Shown: positions 28,208-38,552, counted from the first letter of the stretch. The stretch: DNA of 64,000 bases from Planctomycetota bacterium (GCA_029260765.1 JAJDCP010000185.1:62001-126000), one strand, 5' to 3'. The notes: a model not told the origin generated them from the letters alone. Made by a program: numbers and translations.

Positions 28208-31069
28208 TCAAGCCTGCTCGGCGGCCGCGTGTCCCGTTGAATCGGGCGGCAGGGCGGCGCTGGTGATTTCGAGCAGGGGCTCATGGCTCGCCTCGGCCAG
28301 CAGCTTCCGAGCTGTGTCGCGCTGGCGGGCGACATCCCGCAGGCTGGGATTCTCTAGAGCCGGTAAGCTCGGCAGCACTTCGACCTCGACCCGCCCCCAA
28401 CGCATGCGCGACCAATCGGCGCGGTAGACTTGACGTGCACCGCGCAGCGCGATCGGAACGACCGGCAGGCCTTTCTCCGCCGCCAGACGGAAGGCACCGA
28501 GCCGGAATGGGCGCACTCCGGTGGCCTCGGTGAAGGTGCCCTCAGGGAAGATATGCACCAGCTTGCCCTTGTCGAGTTGCTCGGCCGCCTTGCTATAGCT
28601 GGCCAGTGAGCTGCGCCCCGCCGCGCGCTCGATCGGGACACAGCCCAGGCGGCGGAAGGCGGTACCGAACAGCAGCCAGCCGAAGGCTTCGGCCTTGGGG
28701 GTGTAGATCACGGGCCGCTCGAGGGTCATGATCAGGAACAACGGGTCGAGATACGTGCCGTGATTGCTGACGATCAAGGCCTGGCCCGCAGGGAGCTCAA
28801 CCCCGGTGCGTCGCACGGGAATGCCCGACAGCAGGAACACAAGCCGGGAGCCGAGCCGCGCAACCCACCAGGCTGAGCGCTCGCTGTGGCAGAAGATCAT
28901 GATCACCAGCAGCATCGCGACCATCACACAGAAACTGACGCTGGTCGCGTACAGCCCGTAGAGCAGGCTGCCGAGGGCCCGCAAGCCGTCCCAGGCACGC
29001 GCAAACACTGCGCGCAGCGCGATCCCGCTCAGCTCGAGCCAGGGCTTGCGGCGCCTTCCCAACGTGCCCGCCAGGAACATCTGACGCGTCTCGCGGCGGC
29101 GCAGCTTCCCACTGGAGGTCTTGGGAATGGTGCCCGGAGGTACCAGCACGACCTTGTCGGCTGGCGTGCCGATCGCCTCCTGCACCGCCACGCTGACGGC
29201 CCGGCGGATGTCCTCGTGCCGGTCGGCGGCTGCGCGGGTCTCGGAGACCACCACGATCGCTTCCCCTGACAAGTCCGAAGGGGCTGCGAATGCGACTACA
29301 CAGCCCTTCCGAACCCCATCGACCGTCCACGCCGCTTGCTCGATGTCCTGCGGGTGGTAGTTGCGGCCGCCTTTGATGACCAGGTCTTTGACACGCCCGG
29401 TGATGTACAGCTCGCCATCGGCCAGATAGCCCAGATCGCCCGTGTCGGTCCAGTCTCCGAAGCGCACCGCCTGGGTGGCTTCTTCGCGGTTGAAATAGCC
29501 CCGCATTGAAGAAGGCCCACGGAACAGGATGCGGCCTTCGCAGCGCTCGCCCACTTCTGGTCCGCCGGGGTTCTCCGTCTCGACCAGCTTGAGCTGATGT
29601 CCTTCCAAGGCCTTCCCCACCGACACGCAGGCCAGGCTCGGCAGATCGGAGCCCGCGGCCAGAGGCACCGCACGCTGCCCGGTGATGAAGCGGTCGCGCT
29701 CGATGACATCGATCCTGGGTTCACGATCCGGTGGAGGGAACGCCAAGCCCACCGTGGTCTCGGCCATACCGTAGACCGGCATCATCGCAGCGCGGCGGAA
29801 GCCATGGGGACCGAAACGCTTGCAGAAGCGGTCGATGGTCTCGGGGCGCACCGGCTCCGAGCCGTTCATCGCCACGCGCCAGGTCGACAGGTCGAGCCCT
29901 TCGAGCGCTGCCTCGGGGATCTTGCGCACACACAGCTCATAGCCGAAGTTGGGCGCAGGCGAGACGCTGCCCTTGAAGCGATGAAAGGCCCACAGCCAGC
30001 GCTCAGGACGGCTCAAGAACTGCAGCGGCGACAACAGCACCAGCGGCACTCGGTAGAGAACCGCGGACAGCCACGAGCCGATCAGCCCCATGTCGTGATA
30101 CAGCGGCAACCAGGAGACACAGACATCCTGCTCGTTCAGCTTGGAACCCCGTCCATTGGCCCGCATGTTGGCAATCAGGTTGCGGTGCCGCAGGGCGACA
30201 CCCTTGGGGTCTCCCGTACTTCCGGAGGTGTACTGGATCAGGCCGAGGTCATCCGCCCCGACATGGGCGGCGCCAAAGCCGACTCCAGTGTCCAGCGAAG
30301 CGACGGTGCAAGCCTGACGCAAGCAGCTGACACGATCTCTGAGCAGGTTCCCCACCGTAAGCAGCTGCTTGTCGGTCAACACGAAACGCGTCCCCGCGTT
30401 GCTCAGAATGCGGCTGTGCCGCTCGAGGTAGGGTCCGAGCTGATCCATACGTAGCGGAGGATAGATGGGGACGGGCACGCCGCCGGCGGCCAGAATTCCG
30501 ACGAAGGCGACCAGGAAATCTTCACCCGTCGGCAGGATCAGGGCGACCCTCTCTCCCCTCTCGAGGCCCCGTGTCGCCAAGCCGCCCGCTGCTCGCAGAC
30601 CCTTGTCCCAGACCTGCTTGTAGCTCAAAGTGTGCGGCTTGCCGTCATCGTCGAGCAGATGGACTTGCGGTGCGTCGGGATCGTTCTCCGCGCGGTAGCG
30701 CAAGATATCGACCAACGTACGCACCTCATCATCGCCGGGCACACGCCAGACCGATTCCGTGCGGGCGAGAACCTGGCCGTCGAGCTCGGCGTCAAAGCGC
30801 TGACTCCCCGCAGGTGCGGCTGCCGCCAGCGCACGCAGCAGCTGCCTGGGAGTGCACGCATCGATCAACACGCTGTCTGGCAGCGCGACCTCGAAGCCCG
30901 TCTCGACTCGGGTCATCAGCTCGGCCTTCTCGAGACTGCCGAGTCCGAGCGAGCGCTCAAAGTCACAGTCCATACTGGCGACGGCTTCCACCGAGAGCTC
31001 ACTGAGCAGCTCCTGCACCATGGCGAGCAGGCGGCGCGCGGGGGCCTCATCTTTGGTCAGCTTGGTCAC
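28208..31069 (-). CDS. ACP-fatty acyl AMP ligase (FAAL-like)-PlsC acyltransferase fusion
   Basis: A 953-residue fusion. Residues 1-90 form an acyl-carrier-like domain with Ser45 in GLGSLEKAEL as the phosphopantetheine candidate. Residues 100-680 are an ANL-family acyl-AMP ligase: AMP motif YTSGSTGDPKG (280-290), GMAETTVGLAFP, TGDLGYL, GRVKDLVIKGGRNYHPQDIE and Lys655 in PKTSSGK. These fit fatty acyl-AMP ligases. Residues 700-745 are hydrophobic, and 760-930 are a PlsC-type acyltransferase with NHGTYLD (His770, Asp775) and FPEGT. Start is GTG at 31069 after AAGGAG. The protein could activate a fatty acid, load it on its own ACP and transfer it to an acceptor lipid. It is the upstream gene of a pair with a Rieske oxygenase. 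The domain order differs from E. coli Aas. Confidence 0.88.
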   Translation of the reverse strand: MTKLTKDEAPARRLLAMVQELLSELSVEAVASMDCDFERSLGLGSLEKAELMTRVETGFEVALPDSVLIDACTPRQLLRALAAAAPAGSQRFDAELDGQVLARTESVWRVPGDDEVRTLVDILRYRAENDPDAPQVHLLDDDGKPHTLSYKQVWDKGLRAAGGLATRGLERGERVALILPTGEDFLVAFVGILAAGGVPVPIYPPLRMDQLGPYLERHSRILSNAGTRFVLTDKQLLTVGNLLRDRVSCLRQACTVASLDTGVGFGAAHVGADDLGLIQYTSGSTGDPKGVALRHRNLIANMRANGRGSKLNEQDVCVSWLPLYHDMGLIGSWLSAVLYRVPLVLLSPLQFLSRPERWLWAFHRFKGSVSPAPNFGYELCVRKIPEAALEGLDLSTWRVAMNGSEPVRPETIDRFCKRFGPHGFRRAAMMPVYGMAETTVGLAFPPPDREPRIDVIERDRFITGQRAVPLAAGSDLPSLACVSVGKALEGHQLKLVETENPGGPEVGERCEGRILFRGPSSMRGYFNREEATQAVRFGDWTDTGDLGYLADGELYITGRVKDLVIKGGRNYHPQDIEQAAWTVDGVRKGCVVAFAAPSDLSGEAIVVVSETRAAADRHEDIRRAVSVAVQEAIGTPADKVVLVPPGTIPKTSSGKLRRRETRQMFLAGTLGRRRKPWLELSGIALRAVFARAWDGLRALGSLLYGLYATSVSFCVMVAMLLVIMIFCHSERSAWWVARLGSRLVFLLSGIPVRRTGVELPAGQALIVSNHGTYLDPLFLIMTLERPVIYTPKAEAFGWLLFGTAFRRLGCVPIERAAGRSSLASYSKAAEQLDKGKLVHIFPEGTFTEATGVRPFRLGAFRLAAEKGLPVVPIALRGARQVYRADWSRMRWGRVEVEVLPSLPALENPSLRDVARQRDTARKLLAEASHEPLLEITSAALPPDSTGHAAAEQA

Positions 31070-31314
31070 GGCGAGCTCCTTGGCACGCTGTCCACGAATG
31101 AACAGCTCTGTGCATCTCTTGTCGAATGGACGCCTGGAACGGACCGCCGGACGCCTGACGAGAGGTTTCAGAGCGGTATTTTAGCAAATCCAGGTCCAAC
31201 GCAACCGTGATTCTCGGCTTTCCGGGGCCAAACCTCCGGCGTCGGGGCGTAATCTGCTAACCTCGTATGCATAAGAAACACAAGCGTTGCCGGACGACCC
31301 CAGGAGGGATGATC

Positions 31315-32151
31315 ATGCGCGGGTTGCTGCTGTGGACTTCGTTGTGCGCCTGCCTGCTGCAGACCGGCTGTGCGACGATGCTGCTCTGGGACGGCTACGA
31401 ACCGAATCAGGTGGAGGTGCCGGGAGAGGCCTATACAAAGGTCGCGCTCCACCCAGGCCTGGGGCCCTCGGCTTTGGTGCTGTGGGTCGAATACCGCGAC
31501 GGTGCGCAGCGCATCGTCAGCGCCCTGCCTGGCGGAGATGCCCAGCAGATTCTCGAGCAGGCCCCCGAAGGAACCGCCCCTCCAAAGGCGCTCGTGCCTG
31601 GTCAGGGTCTCGAGCTGGCAGGCACAGCGCTGCATCTGCGCGCAGACGGTCGACACCTCGAGCTGCGCGCAACAGAGCAGTCGTGGACTCTGCCCGAGAG
31701 CCGCCATGAAGACCCCACGGCACTGCTGGGCGCACGCCTCGGACAGCTCGACGAGGCCGAGTGCTTGTACCTGCGACTGGCCTATGGTCCGGAGGGGGCA
31801 CAGTGTCTGGCGGTACCGTTGCGGTACGGGCAGGGTTGCTTCCTCATCGCCGCAGACCATCCGGGCTATTTCACCGACAGCGCAGGGCCCTGGGAGCTGG
31901 GCCGCAGTGTGCGGCTCGACAACGGCATCGAGCTCGGACTCCATGAACAGGGATTCGACGTCGTGTTGAAAGTTCGCGGCGCCACCTTGGTGCTTGAGGT
32001 CCCTTCGCGCGAGGTCGAGCGGGCGGCCATCGGGGGGATCGCCTGGCGCGTCTTGCCGTCCATGTTGACAGTGCCCTTCGACATCGCCACGTTTCCCTTT
32101 CAGCTGATCGCGGCCGCGATCTTCTGGTCGAGCTTTGACCTGTTCGATTGA
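31315..32151 (+). CDS. Lipoprotein of unknown function
   Basis: A 278-residue lipoprotein: MRGLLLWTSLCACLLQTGC gives a lipobox with Cys at residue 19. The mature protein is beta-rich (VLWVEYRDGAQRIVSALPG, LYLRLAYGPEGAQ). The C-terminus is hydrophobic, with WRVLPSMLTVPFDIATFPF resembling the YceK-like tail of small lipoproteins. ATG at 31315 is seven bases after AGGAGG; an ATG six bases earlier is too close. Divergent from the ACP-AMP ligase-PlsC gene and convergent with the large kinase. No enzymatic signature. Confidence 0.7.
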   Translation: MRGLLLWTSLCACLLQTGCATMLLWDGYEPNQVEVPGEAYTKVALHPGLGPSALVLWVEYRDGAQRIVSALPGGDAQQILEQAPEGTAPPKALVPGQGLELAGTALHLRADGRHLELRATEQSWTLPESRHEDPTALLGARLGQLDEAECLYLRLAYGPEGAQCLAVPLRYGQGCFLIAADHPGYFTDSAGPWELGRSVRLDNGIELGLHEQGFDVVLKVRGATLVLEVPSREVERAAIGGIAWRVLPSMLTVPFDIATFPFQLIAAAIFWSSFDLFD

Positions 32152-32163
32152 GGGTGGGGCTAC

Positions 32164-35100
32164 CTACTCCACCCCATCAACAAACAACCTCTGGAAGCTC
32201 AACTCCCTGCGCAGCTCGACGAAAGCCGGATCCTCGTCGCGTACATAGCGCCAGGTGCTCCGCAAGGCCTCGAGCCGGAAGTCGCGCGCCTCATCCGGCG
32301 GAGCACTCAAGAGAGCGGTGACACTTGCCTGCAAGTTGACGAGCCAGCGCTCGAGCCACCCCAGCGCCAGCAATGCATAGCGGGGTCCTTCAGGCTCGGG
32401 CTGACCGGAGAGATGCGCGCCGGCCTGGGCCGCAAAGAGCAGATGGTCCCGCAACGCATCCGGCACGCCTCCAGCAAAGGCCTGCTCATACCAACCCAGC
32501 GCCTCCAGGTGCTCACCCTTGTGCAGGGCGTCGAAGCCAAGAATGGCGAAATCCGTGGGAGACGAAGGCTGACGATCCCCCGCCAGAAACTGGCGCAGCA
32601 GCAGGCGGTGATGGAGAAACACGAAGCTGTCGATGTCTTGCGCCAGCCACGGTGCGGTCTCGGCCAGGTCCCTCAGCACCTCGAGCGCTGCCTCGACATG
32701 ACCTTCGGCGGCCTCTAAACGACCGCGCAGATTCTCAGCCAAGGAGAGGTTGTACAGCTGCGTCGCCAGTGCACGCTGGTCGATGGGATGGGCTGGCTCC
32801 AGCTCACGCGCCAGAGCGACGCTCTCGGCGAGCAGCGCCGCCGCCGCGTCACCCTTGCCCGCATCCAGCTCCAATGCACCCAGACGTCCGAGCGTCGCGG
32901 ACAGATCGCGACGGGCTTGCAGACTGCTGGGATCGAGCTGCAACAACGCCCGCGCATTGTCCGCCTGTTCTGCAAAGATGCGGCGCGCCTCGTCGCGCTC
33001 TCCGAGCTGCTCGAGAATGCCCCCATAGTGGACCAGGCCGACGTTGAGATCACGCCGCAAGCGCACGTCAGCGGGGTCCTTGAAGGCGAGCAGCCTGAGA
33101 ATGTCGAGCCCCTCTTTATAGACTTCGCGCGCCCTGAGTGGCGCTCCCTCGGCGGAGAGGACCCGACCGAGCTTGAGCAGGGCGACGAAGAGGTTGCGGC
33201 GCGACACGGCGTTGGTCGGGTCGGCCGCCACGATGGCACGCTGCAGCTCCAGGCCTTCACGATGGCTGCGGCCCGCCGCTTCCAGATCTCCCTCGCTCAA
33301 GGCGAAGTCGCCGAGCTTCTCCAACATCAACACCAGGTTGCGTTGTAGGAAGATGCTGTCCGGATCCTTCGCCAGCAAGGCACGCTGGATCTCGAGGCCC
33401 TCTTCGAAATGCTGCCTCGCAGCCAACCGGTCCCCCTGCTCGGAGAGGATGTCGCCCACCTTTTTCAGGCTGCGAACCAGGTCCCCACGCACCTCGGAGT
33501 TCTGTGGATCGAGACGCAGCAGCTCCCGATGCAACTGCAGCGATTCGATGAACAGGGCCCGGGCTCGCAGAGGCTCGCCCACCAGGACCAGAATCTCACC
33601 CAACTCTCCGAGCAGCTCTGCCAGCTCGGACTTGCTTTGCGCATGACTGGAGTCGAGCCTCACAAGCTCGCGCATCAGGTCCAGGGCCTCGTACAGCGCG
33701 TCCCGAGCCTCGCTCAGACTTCCCTGTGCTCGCAACGTCTCGCCGTAGTGCCGCAGGCAGGTGCTCAGCCTCTCCCGCGCCTGTGCGCTCACCGGATCGC
33801 GCGCCACCAATCGTCTGGCCAGCGCCAGAGCCTCGCTGAAAGCGCTGTGCGCCTGAAGCGAGCTGCCCTGTTTCAGTTCGGCAGTACCGAAGCGCTCGAG
33901 GGCCACAGAGAGGTCTGCGCAGGCCCGCACACTGCTCGAGTCGGCCTGATACAGGGCCCGATCGAGCTCGAGGGCCTCACCGTAAGCGTCGCGTGCTTTC
34001 TGCAACTGTCCGGACTGCTCCAGCACCTCCCCATGCTTCTTGAGCGAGCTCGAGAACTCACGCAAACGGACCGGGTCGCCCGGTTCGAGCACGGCACTCT
34101 TGAGCGCAAGGCTGGCGCGGAAGTACTCTTCGGCCGCCTCGATCTCACCCCGCGCGCGAGCAATCTCGGCCATGCCCTCCATGGCCCGCGACGACTCCCA
34201 GCGCTGGCTGGAAGAGCTGTTTCCGGCCGCACGTAGCTGCTCGAAGAGCTGGTGGCTGCGCTCGTACTGCTCGGCCGCGAGCTCGAGCTCGCCTCGCAGG
34301 CGATGCACGTTGCCGAGTTGCACGAGGCAGTCAGCAAAGCCCTGCTCGGCAAGCGGGTCGGTGCCCTCGGCACGCAGAGCGTCGAGGATCTCGAGCGCGG
34401 TGCGGAACTCTTCCAACGCCCCCTCGAGGTCGCCATCGAGATCGCGCTTCAACTCTCCAAGCCGAATCCGGGCGCGGGCCGTGTTGCGCGAGAGCACCCC
34501 CTGCGCGCTGTTCGTCTCTTGCAGCTTGCGCCAGCCCTCCAGCGCGGCGTAGAGGATCTCGCGCGCCACCTCGTTGGCGCGTTGGCTGCCCAGCTCGTCC
34601 AGCAATCGTTCATTGACCTTGAATGCCAGCTCATCCAGAGCATCCTGAGCGATCTCACCGCGCTGTTCGGCGAATGCACGCTGCTCGTCGAGCGCGGTTG
34701 CCTTGTCGGCGATCTCGAGGTTCTTGCTCTGCAGCACCATGATCCCGAGCACCAGGCCGAAAAAGACCAGGCCCAGAGTCGCACCCAACTGCACCCGCAG
34801 CCGCCGACGGGCGCGTCTTTCCGACTCCTGGAGGCGACGCGCTGCACGGATCTTGGCCCGTAGTGGAGCCGCATGCCGCACCTTGAGCTTGGGATCGGAG
34901 ACGCGGGTGCCTGCCGCCTTCAGCGCGTACGTCCCGCTATCCTGGCCGAGCTCCAGCGCCTCGAGTTTCGAGCCCTGCGCCTCAGCGAGGCCCAGATCCC
35001 CCTGCTGCAGCGCCGCTTCGGCATACTCCAGCCGTGCCCGCCGCTCGCCCTCGAGCGCCCGCGGATTGTGGGCCCACAACCGCCGCGCCTGGTTGAAGCC

Positions 35101-36204
35101 GGCGACCGCCTGGGCGAATTTCTCGTAGAGCCGATTGCGCTCAGGCTCGGACAGTCCAGCGATGCGGCGTGACTCAAACTGGCAGCCCTCGAGCTTCTCC
35201 TGCGCGGCCTCGCTGATGATGACGCTCTCTCGGTGTTTGAGGAAGCTCCGCAGCTCGTCCTGCAACTCCCAGACGCTGGCGTGGCGCTCTTCCGGAGCGG
35301 CCGCCAGCGCTCGCAGGATGATGCTGCGCAGCTCGCTGGGCAGCTGCCTGCTCAGCGGCAGGATCTTCCCTTGGGCGGCCGCCTCGATGACCTCCTCAAG
35401 ATCCTGCCCTCCGTGAGGGGGCGTGCCGGTCACGATACGGAAGAGAATGCCCCCAAGCAGATAGACGTCCGTCCACACTCCGACCCGCATGCCCAAGCCG
35501 CGCGCCAGTTCTGGCGGAGCATAGGCGGGAGTCCCGCAGAATTCGCAGATGCAGGTTTTGTGGCGGATGCGTGCGCCGGCCGGGTCGTGGCAGATCTCGA
35601 CCGCCAGGCCCCAGTCCATCACCAGCACCTCGCCGAAGGCACCGATCATCACGTTGGAGGGTTTGAGGTCGTTGTGCACCAGACCCAGGCTGTGGGCGTA
35701 GGCGACCGCGTTGCAGACCTGCACCAGGGTCTCGACATGAAAATCCAGGTCGTGGCTGTCCTCGACCAGCAGCTCTTCCCACGACTGGCCCCCGACCAGC
35801 TTCATCGCCATATAGAGCTCACCGCGGGCGGTGTTGCCCAGGTCGTAGACGGGCACGATGTTGGGGTGTTGGAGGCAGCCGTTGACCAGAGCCTCGGTGA
35901 TGAACTCCTGACCGAGCAGGTGGTGGTCCCGCTCATTCTCCGAGACGTCCGCGCGCACCTGCTTGAGAGCCACCTCGCGGTCGAGACAATTCTGCCGGGC
36001 TCGGTAGATGATGCCCATGCCGCCCTGACCGATCTCGGACAAGGTCGAGAAGCGCTCGACAGCCGCGGCGCCGGCCTGGACCTCCGAAGGCTTGAGGGGC
36101 TGGGTCATTCCCTGCTTGTAGGTGCGCCCAGGCGGCAGCTTCCGCCACTCCGGCCCCAGGGTCTTTTCCCAGAACAAGCGCGGCCAGCTGGAATCGGCTT
36201 CCAT
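32164..36204 (-). CDS. Hanks-type Ser/Thr kinase with membrane segment and very long TPR tail
   Basis: A 1346-residue protein: kinase domain about 50-330, a linker with helices, one membrane segment about 473-491 (LGATLGLVFFGLVLGIMVL), then about 800 residues of tandem TPRs (YGEALELDRALYQ, FEEGLEIQRALLAKDP, YKEGLDILRLLAFKDP and more). Motifs: GQGGMGIIYRA, Lys81 in VALKQV, HNDLKPSNVM in place of HRD (catalytic Asp179), and DWGLA in place of DFG (Asp197). The activation segment carries CICEFCGTP, a Cys-rich insertion. ATG at 36204 has AGGAG. The TPRs probably recruit substrates or sense envelope partners. Activity is likely but the HRD-to-HND change should be noted. Confidence 0.87.
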   Translation of the reverse strand: MEADSSWPRLFWEKTLGPEWRKLPPGRTYKQGMTQPLKPSEVQAGAAAVERFSTLSEIGQGGMGIIYRARQNCLDREVALKQVRADVSENERDHHLLGQEFITEALVNGCLQHPNIVPVYDLGNTARGELYMAMKLVGGQSWEELLVEDSHDLDFHVETLVQVCNAVAYAHSLGLVHNDLKPSNVMIGAFGEVLVMDWGLAVEICHDPAGARIRHKTCICEFCGTPAYAPPELARGLGMRVGVWTDVYLLGGILFRIVTGTPPHGGQDLEEVIEAAAQGKILPLSRQLPSELRSIILRALAAAPEERHASVWELQDELRSFLKHRESVIISEAAQEKLEGCQFESRRIAGLSEPERNRLYEKFAQAVAGFNQARRLWAHNPRALEGERRARLEYAEAALQQGDLGLAEAQGSKLEALELGQDSGTYALKAAGTRVSDPKLKVRHAAPLRAKIRAARRLQESERRARRRLRVQLGATLGLVFFGLVLGIMVLQSKNLEIADKATALDEQRAFAEQRGEIAQDALDELAFKVNERLLDELGSQRANEVAREILYAALEGWRKLQETNSAQGVLSRNTARARIRLGELKRDLDGDLEGALEEFRTALEILDALRAEGTDPLAEQGFADCLVQLGNVHRLRGELELAAEQYERSHQLFEQLRAAGNSSSSQRWESSRAMEGMAEIARARGEIEAAEEYFRASLALKSAVLEPGDPVRLREFSSSLKKHGEVLEQSGQLQKARDAYGEALELDRALYQADSSSVRACADLSVALERFGTAELKQGSSLQAHSAFSEALALARRLVARDPVSAQARERLSTCLRHYGETLRAQGSLSEARDALYEALDLMRELVRLDSSHAQSKSELAELLGELGEILVLVGEPLRARALFIESLQLHRELLRLDPQNSEVRGDLVRSLKKVGDILSEQGDRLAARQHFEEGLEIQRALLAKDPDSIFLQRNLVLMLEKLGDFALSEGDLEAAGRSHREGLELQRAIVAADPTNAVSRRNLFVALLKLGRVLSAEGAPLRAREVYKEGLDILRLLAFKDPADVRLRRDLNVGLVHYGGILEQLGERDEARRIFAEQADNARALLQLDPSSLQARRDLSATLGRLGALELDAGKGDAAAALLAESVALARELEPAHPIDQRALATQLYNLSLAENLRGRLEAAEGHVEAALEVLRDLAETAPWLAQDIDSFVFLHHRLLLRQFLAGDRQPSSPTDFAILGFDALHKGEHLEALGWYEQAFAGGVPDALRDHLLFAAQAGAHLSGQPEPEGPRYALLALGWLERWLVNLQASVTALLSAPPDEARDFRLEALRSTWRYVRDEDPAFVELRRELSFQRLFVDGVE

Positions 36205-36371
36205 TGGGGTCTCCTGGCCCAAGCTTACAACAAAGCATGCGCGCACGGGATGCTGCTGGCGCGATTTCTGCTCGGGCCCGTGTTGTTGCAGTACAGGACT
36301 GGTTCTGTCACGCTGTCCACCACTGCATCCAACTGTGGGAAACGCTGGGCACCGCCCAGAGGGGGACCGAC

Positions 36372-38552
36372 GTGCAGGCTGTGTCGTGGTCGGCAGCTCT
36401 TCAAGGGCTCGGCGCAGACCTGCCCGCGATGACCGCCTTTGTCGTCTGGGAGAGCATGATCCTGCTTGCCGCGGTCGCCCTGACCCGCTGGCTGTCTCCG
36501 GCCCAGGAAGCTTCCTCCCGCCCCACCGCCGAACGCGTTCTGGCCTGGCTGTTGATCGACCTCGCGCTCCAGTCCGTGTTTGGATCGGCCTTCGGGCTGC
36601 TTCGTTTCAACTCGTCCAGCGGCTACCTGTTCGCCGCCGGCGCCACACTCGCCCTGCTCCACCTGCGCGCGCCGCGGCGGCTGCTGGACGACGCGCGGAC
36701 CGTGCACGCGACCCTGCGCCTGCCCCGGCTGCCCCTCAACCTGGGCAACATCGTCTTGTTGGCCGTCGCCCTGGGCTTCGCCGCCATCGTCCTGAGCCGC
36801 GGAATCATGCCCACCGACGAGTGGGACACACTCGGCGACATGAACGCGATGCTGCGCTGGATCGCGAATGAACAGACCCCCTACACCGTCCCCAACCACT
36901 ATTGTGCCAGCTGGCATACGACCTTCTTGCCCGGCATGGTGCTGCTCCAGTCCAGCCTGTTCAACTGGTGGATTGCCCTCAAGGTCGTCATCGCCTGCGG
37001 GCTGGGAATCTGGCTGCTCGCGCAGAGTCTGGGGCTGTCTCACAGGCTGTCATTGCTGCTGACAGCCAATGGCCTGGCGATCACCCATCTGTGGACCCGG
37101 CCCAGCGGCATCAGCTCGCTGAAGGTCGACCTGCCTTCGGCCGCGGGGCAGGTGGTAGCGCTGGCGATGCTGGCCCTGGCTCTGCGCAAGGGCTGGAGTC
37201 GCTTGCGCGCTGTGTTGCTGATCCTCGCCGCAGGGCTGACCTGGTCCCGGTACAACGGACCGGTGCTGACGATCATGCTGGCAGGGCTGGCCGGGCTGAT
37301 GTTCTACGAGCAGCTCTGGCAGAACCGAAAGCGGGTGCTCGCCTGGTGCGGAATCGCGGCCGTGCTGTTGTTCGTGTACGCCGGCCACTACTACCTGAAG
37401 AACCTGATCCTGTTCGGGAACCCGATGTACCCGGTGCGCATCCAACTGCTGGGTATCAGCCTGCCAGGCGAGCTGGATCTGCACAAAACCACCGTGCTGT
37501 ACCACATCGCCAACCCGGACATCTGGCGGCTGTTCTTCTTTCCCTCCAGCCTCAAGATCAAGGGGGTGCAGCTCTGGCTGTACTCTCCTCTGGGCATGTT
37601 GTTTCCGATCACCCTCGCGGCCAGTCTGCTGATCGGGGCTTGGACGAGCCTGCGAGGCGTCCTTCGCCTGGGTCGACAACGCAAGTTGCCCGGCTTTATT
37701 CTCGGCCTCTGGGTGCTCGCGGGCTGGCTGTTGTTTGTGCGCACCTATTACTCAGCGGCGAAGGACGATGGCGCGCTCTATATCTTCCGCGACAACATCA
37801 ACAGCCTCCGCTACGCAGTCGGCCTGTTGATCGTCAGCGAGGTCTTTCTGGTGCACCTGCTCAACCGGTGGCTGTTACGCTTCCGGGGGCGTTGGGCCGC
37901 GCTGGCTCCGAGTGTGCTGCTGGTCATCAGTTGGGCGAGCCGGGTGGAGATTCTGCTTTTCCGTCAACACAGGCCTGCGGCCTCTTTCGCTGAGCTGCAG
38001 CCCGTGTTCCCCATCCTGTTGCTCTTGCTTGGGGGCCTGGTTTTCTGGTGTCAGCGCATCCGCGCGCAGCAGCGGCGGACCTGGCTGATCTGGATTGGGG
38101 CGCTGTTGGTAGGGCTGCTGGCGGCGCCGCTGATCTATGACGCCAACCGACAGTGCAACTGGCTGCGCAAGTGGGGCGAGCTGCCGCAACTGCTGTACGA
38201 CGCGGCCCCGACCGAGATCGTCTATCTGACGGGAGATGGCGACCGGTTCACGACCTTCCCCTTCGCAGGGAGGCATCTCCAACACCGTTTCCGCACCATG
38301 TCTGTGCAGGAATTCTGTCAGCGGCCGCCTACAGCCGCCTCGTTGGACCTTGTGCTGTGGGCGAGCAAGCCGCCGATTCTGCAACAGTTGACCCCGGAGT
38401 TGCAGGCACGTGTGCTCAGCCAGGGCATTCCGCATGTGTCTCTGCCCGCGCAGCTGGGCCATGCCTTGGAAAGCCTCGGCTTGCGCGAAGTGTACGGGAA
38501 TCCTCAGTGCGCCGCCTGGGCGAAAGACACCACGGTCTTTGCCGGCCCTTGA
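36372..38552 (+). CDS. Polytopic GT-C-like membrane protein
   Basis: A 726-residue protein with about a dozen predicted membrane segments. The first large loop holds PTDEWDTLGDMNAMLRWIAN, an acidic pair placed like the catalytic motif of GT-C glycosyltransferases that use lipid-linked sugars. A soluble C-terminal part (about 590-726) follows the last membrane segment. The start is taken as the GTG at 36372, which has GAGGGGG six to seven bases upstream; an ATG at 36429 is an alternative. It opens the polysaccharide locus, just before fcl and gmd on the opposite strand. A transferase or ligase role is inference. Confidence 0.68.
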   Translation: MQAVSWSAALQGLGADLPAMTAFVVWESMILLAAVALTRWLSPAQEASSRPTAERVLAWLLIDLALQSVFGSAFGLLRFNSSSGYLFAAGATLALLHLRAPRRLLDDARTVHATLRLPRLPLNLGNIVLLAVALGFAAIVLSRGIMPTDEWDTLGDMNAMLRWIANEQTPYTVPNHYCASWHTTFLPGMVLLQSSLFNWWIALKVVIACGLGIWLLAQSLGLSHRLSLLLTANGLAITHLWTRPSGISSLKVDLPSAAGQVVALAMLALALRKGWSRLRAVLLILAAGLTWSRYNGPVLTIMLAGLAGLMFYEQLWQNRKRVLAWCGIAAVLLFVYAGHYYLKNLILFGNPMYPVRIQLLGISLPGELDLHKTTVLYHIANPDIWRLFFFPSSLKIKGVQLWLYSPLGMLFPITLAASLLIGAWTSLRGVLRLGRQRKLPGFILGLWVLAGWLLFVRTYYSAAKDDGALYIFRDNINSLRYAVGLLIVSEVFLVHLLNRWLLRFRGRWAALAPSVLLVISWASRVEILLFRQHRPAASFAELQPVFPILLLLLGGLVFWCQRIRAQQRRTWLIWIGALLVGLLAAPLIYDANRQCNWLRKWGELPQLLYDAAPTEIVYLTGDGDRFTTFPFAGRHLQHRFRTMSVQEFCQRPPTAASLDLVLWASKPPILQQLTPELQARVLSQGIPHVSLPAQLGHALESLGLREVYGNPQCAAWAKDTTVFAGP

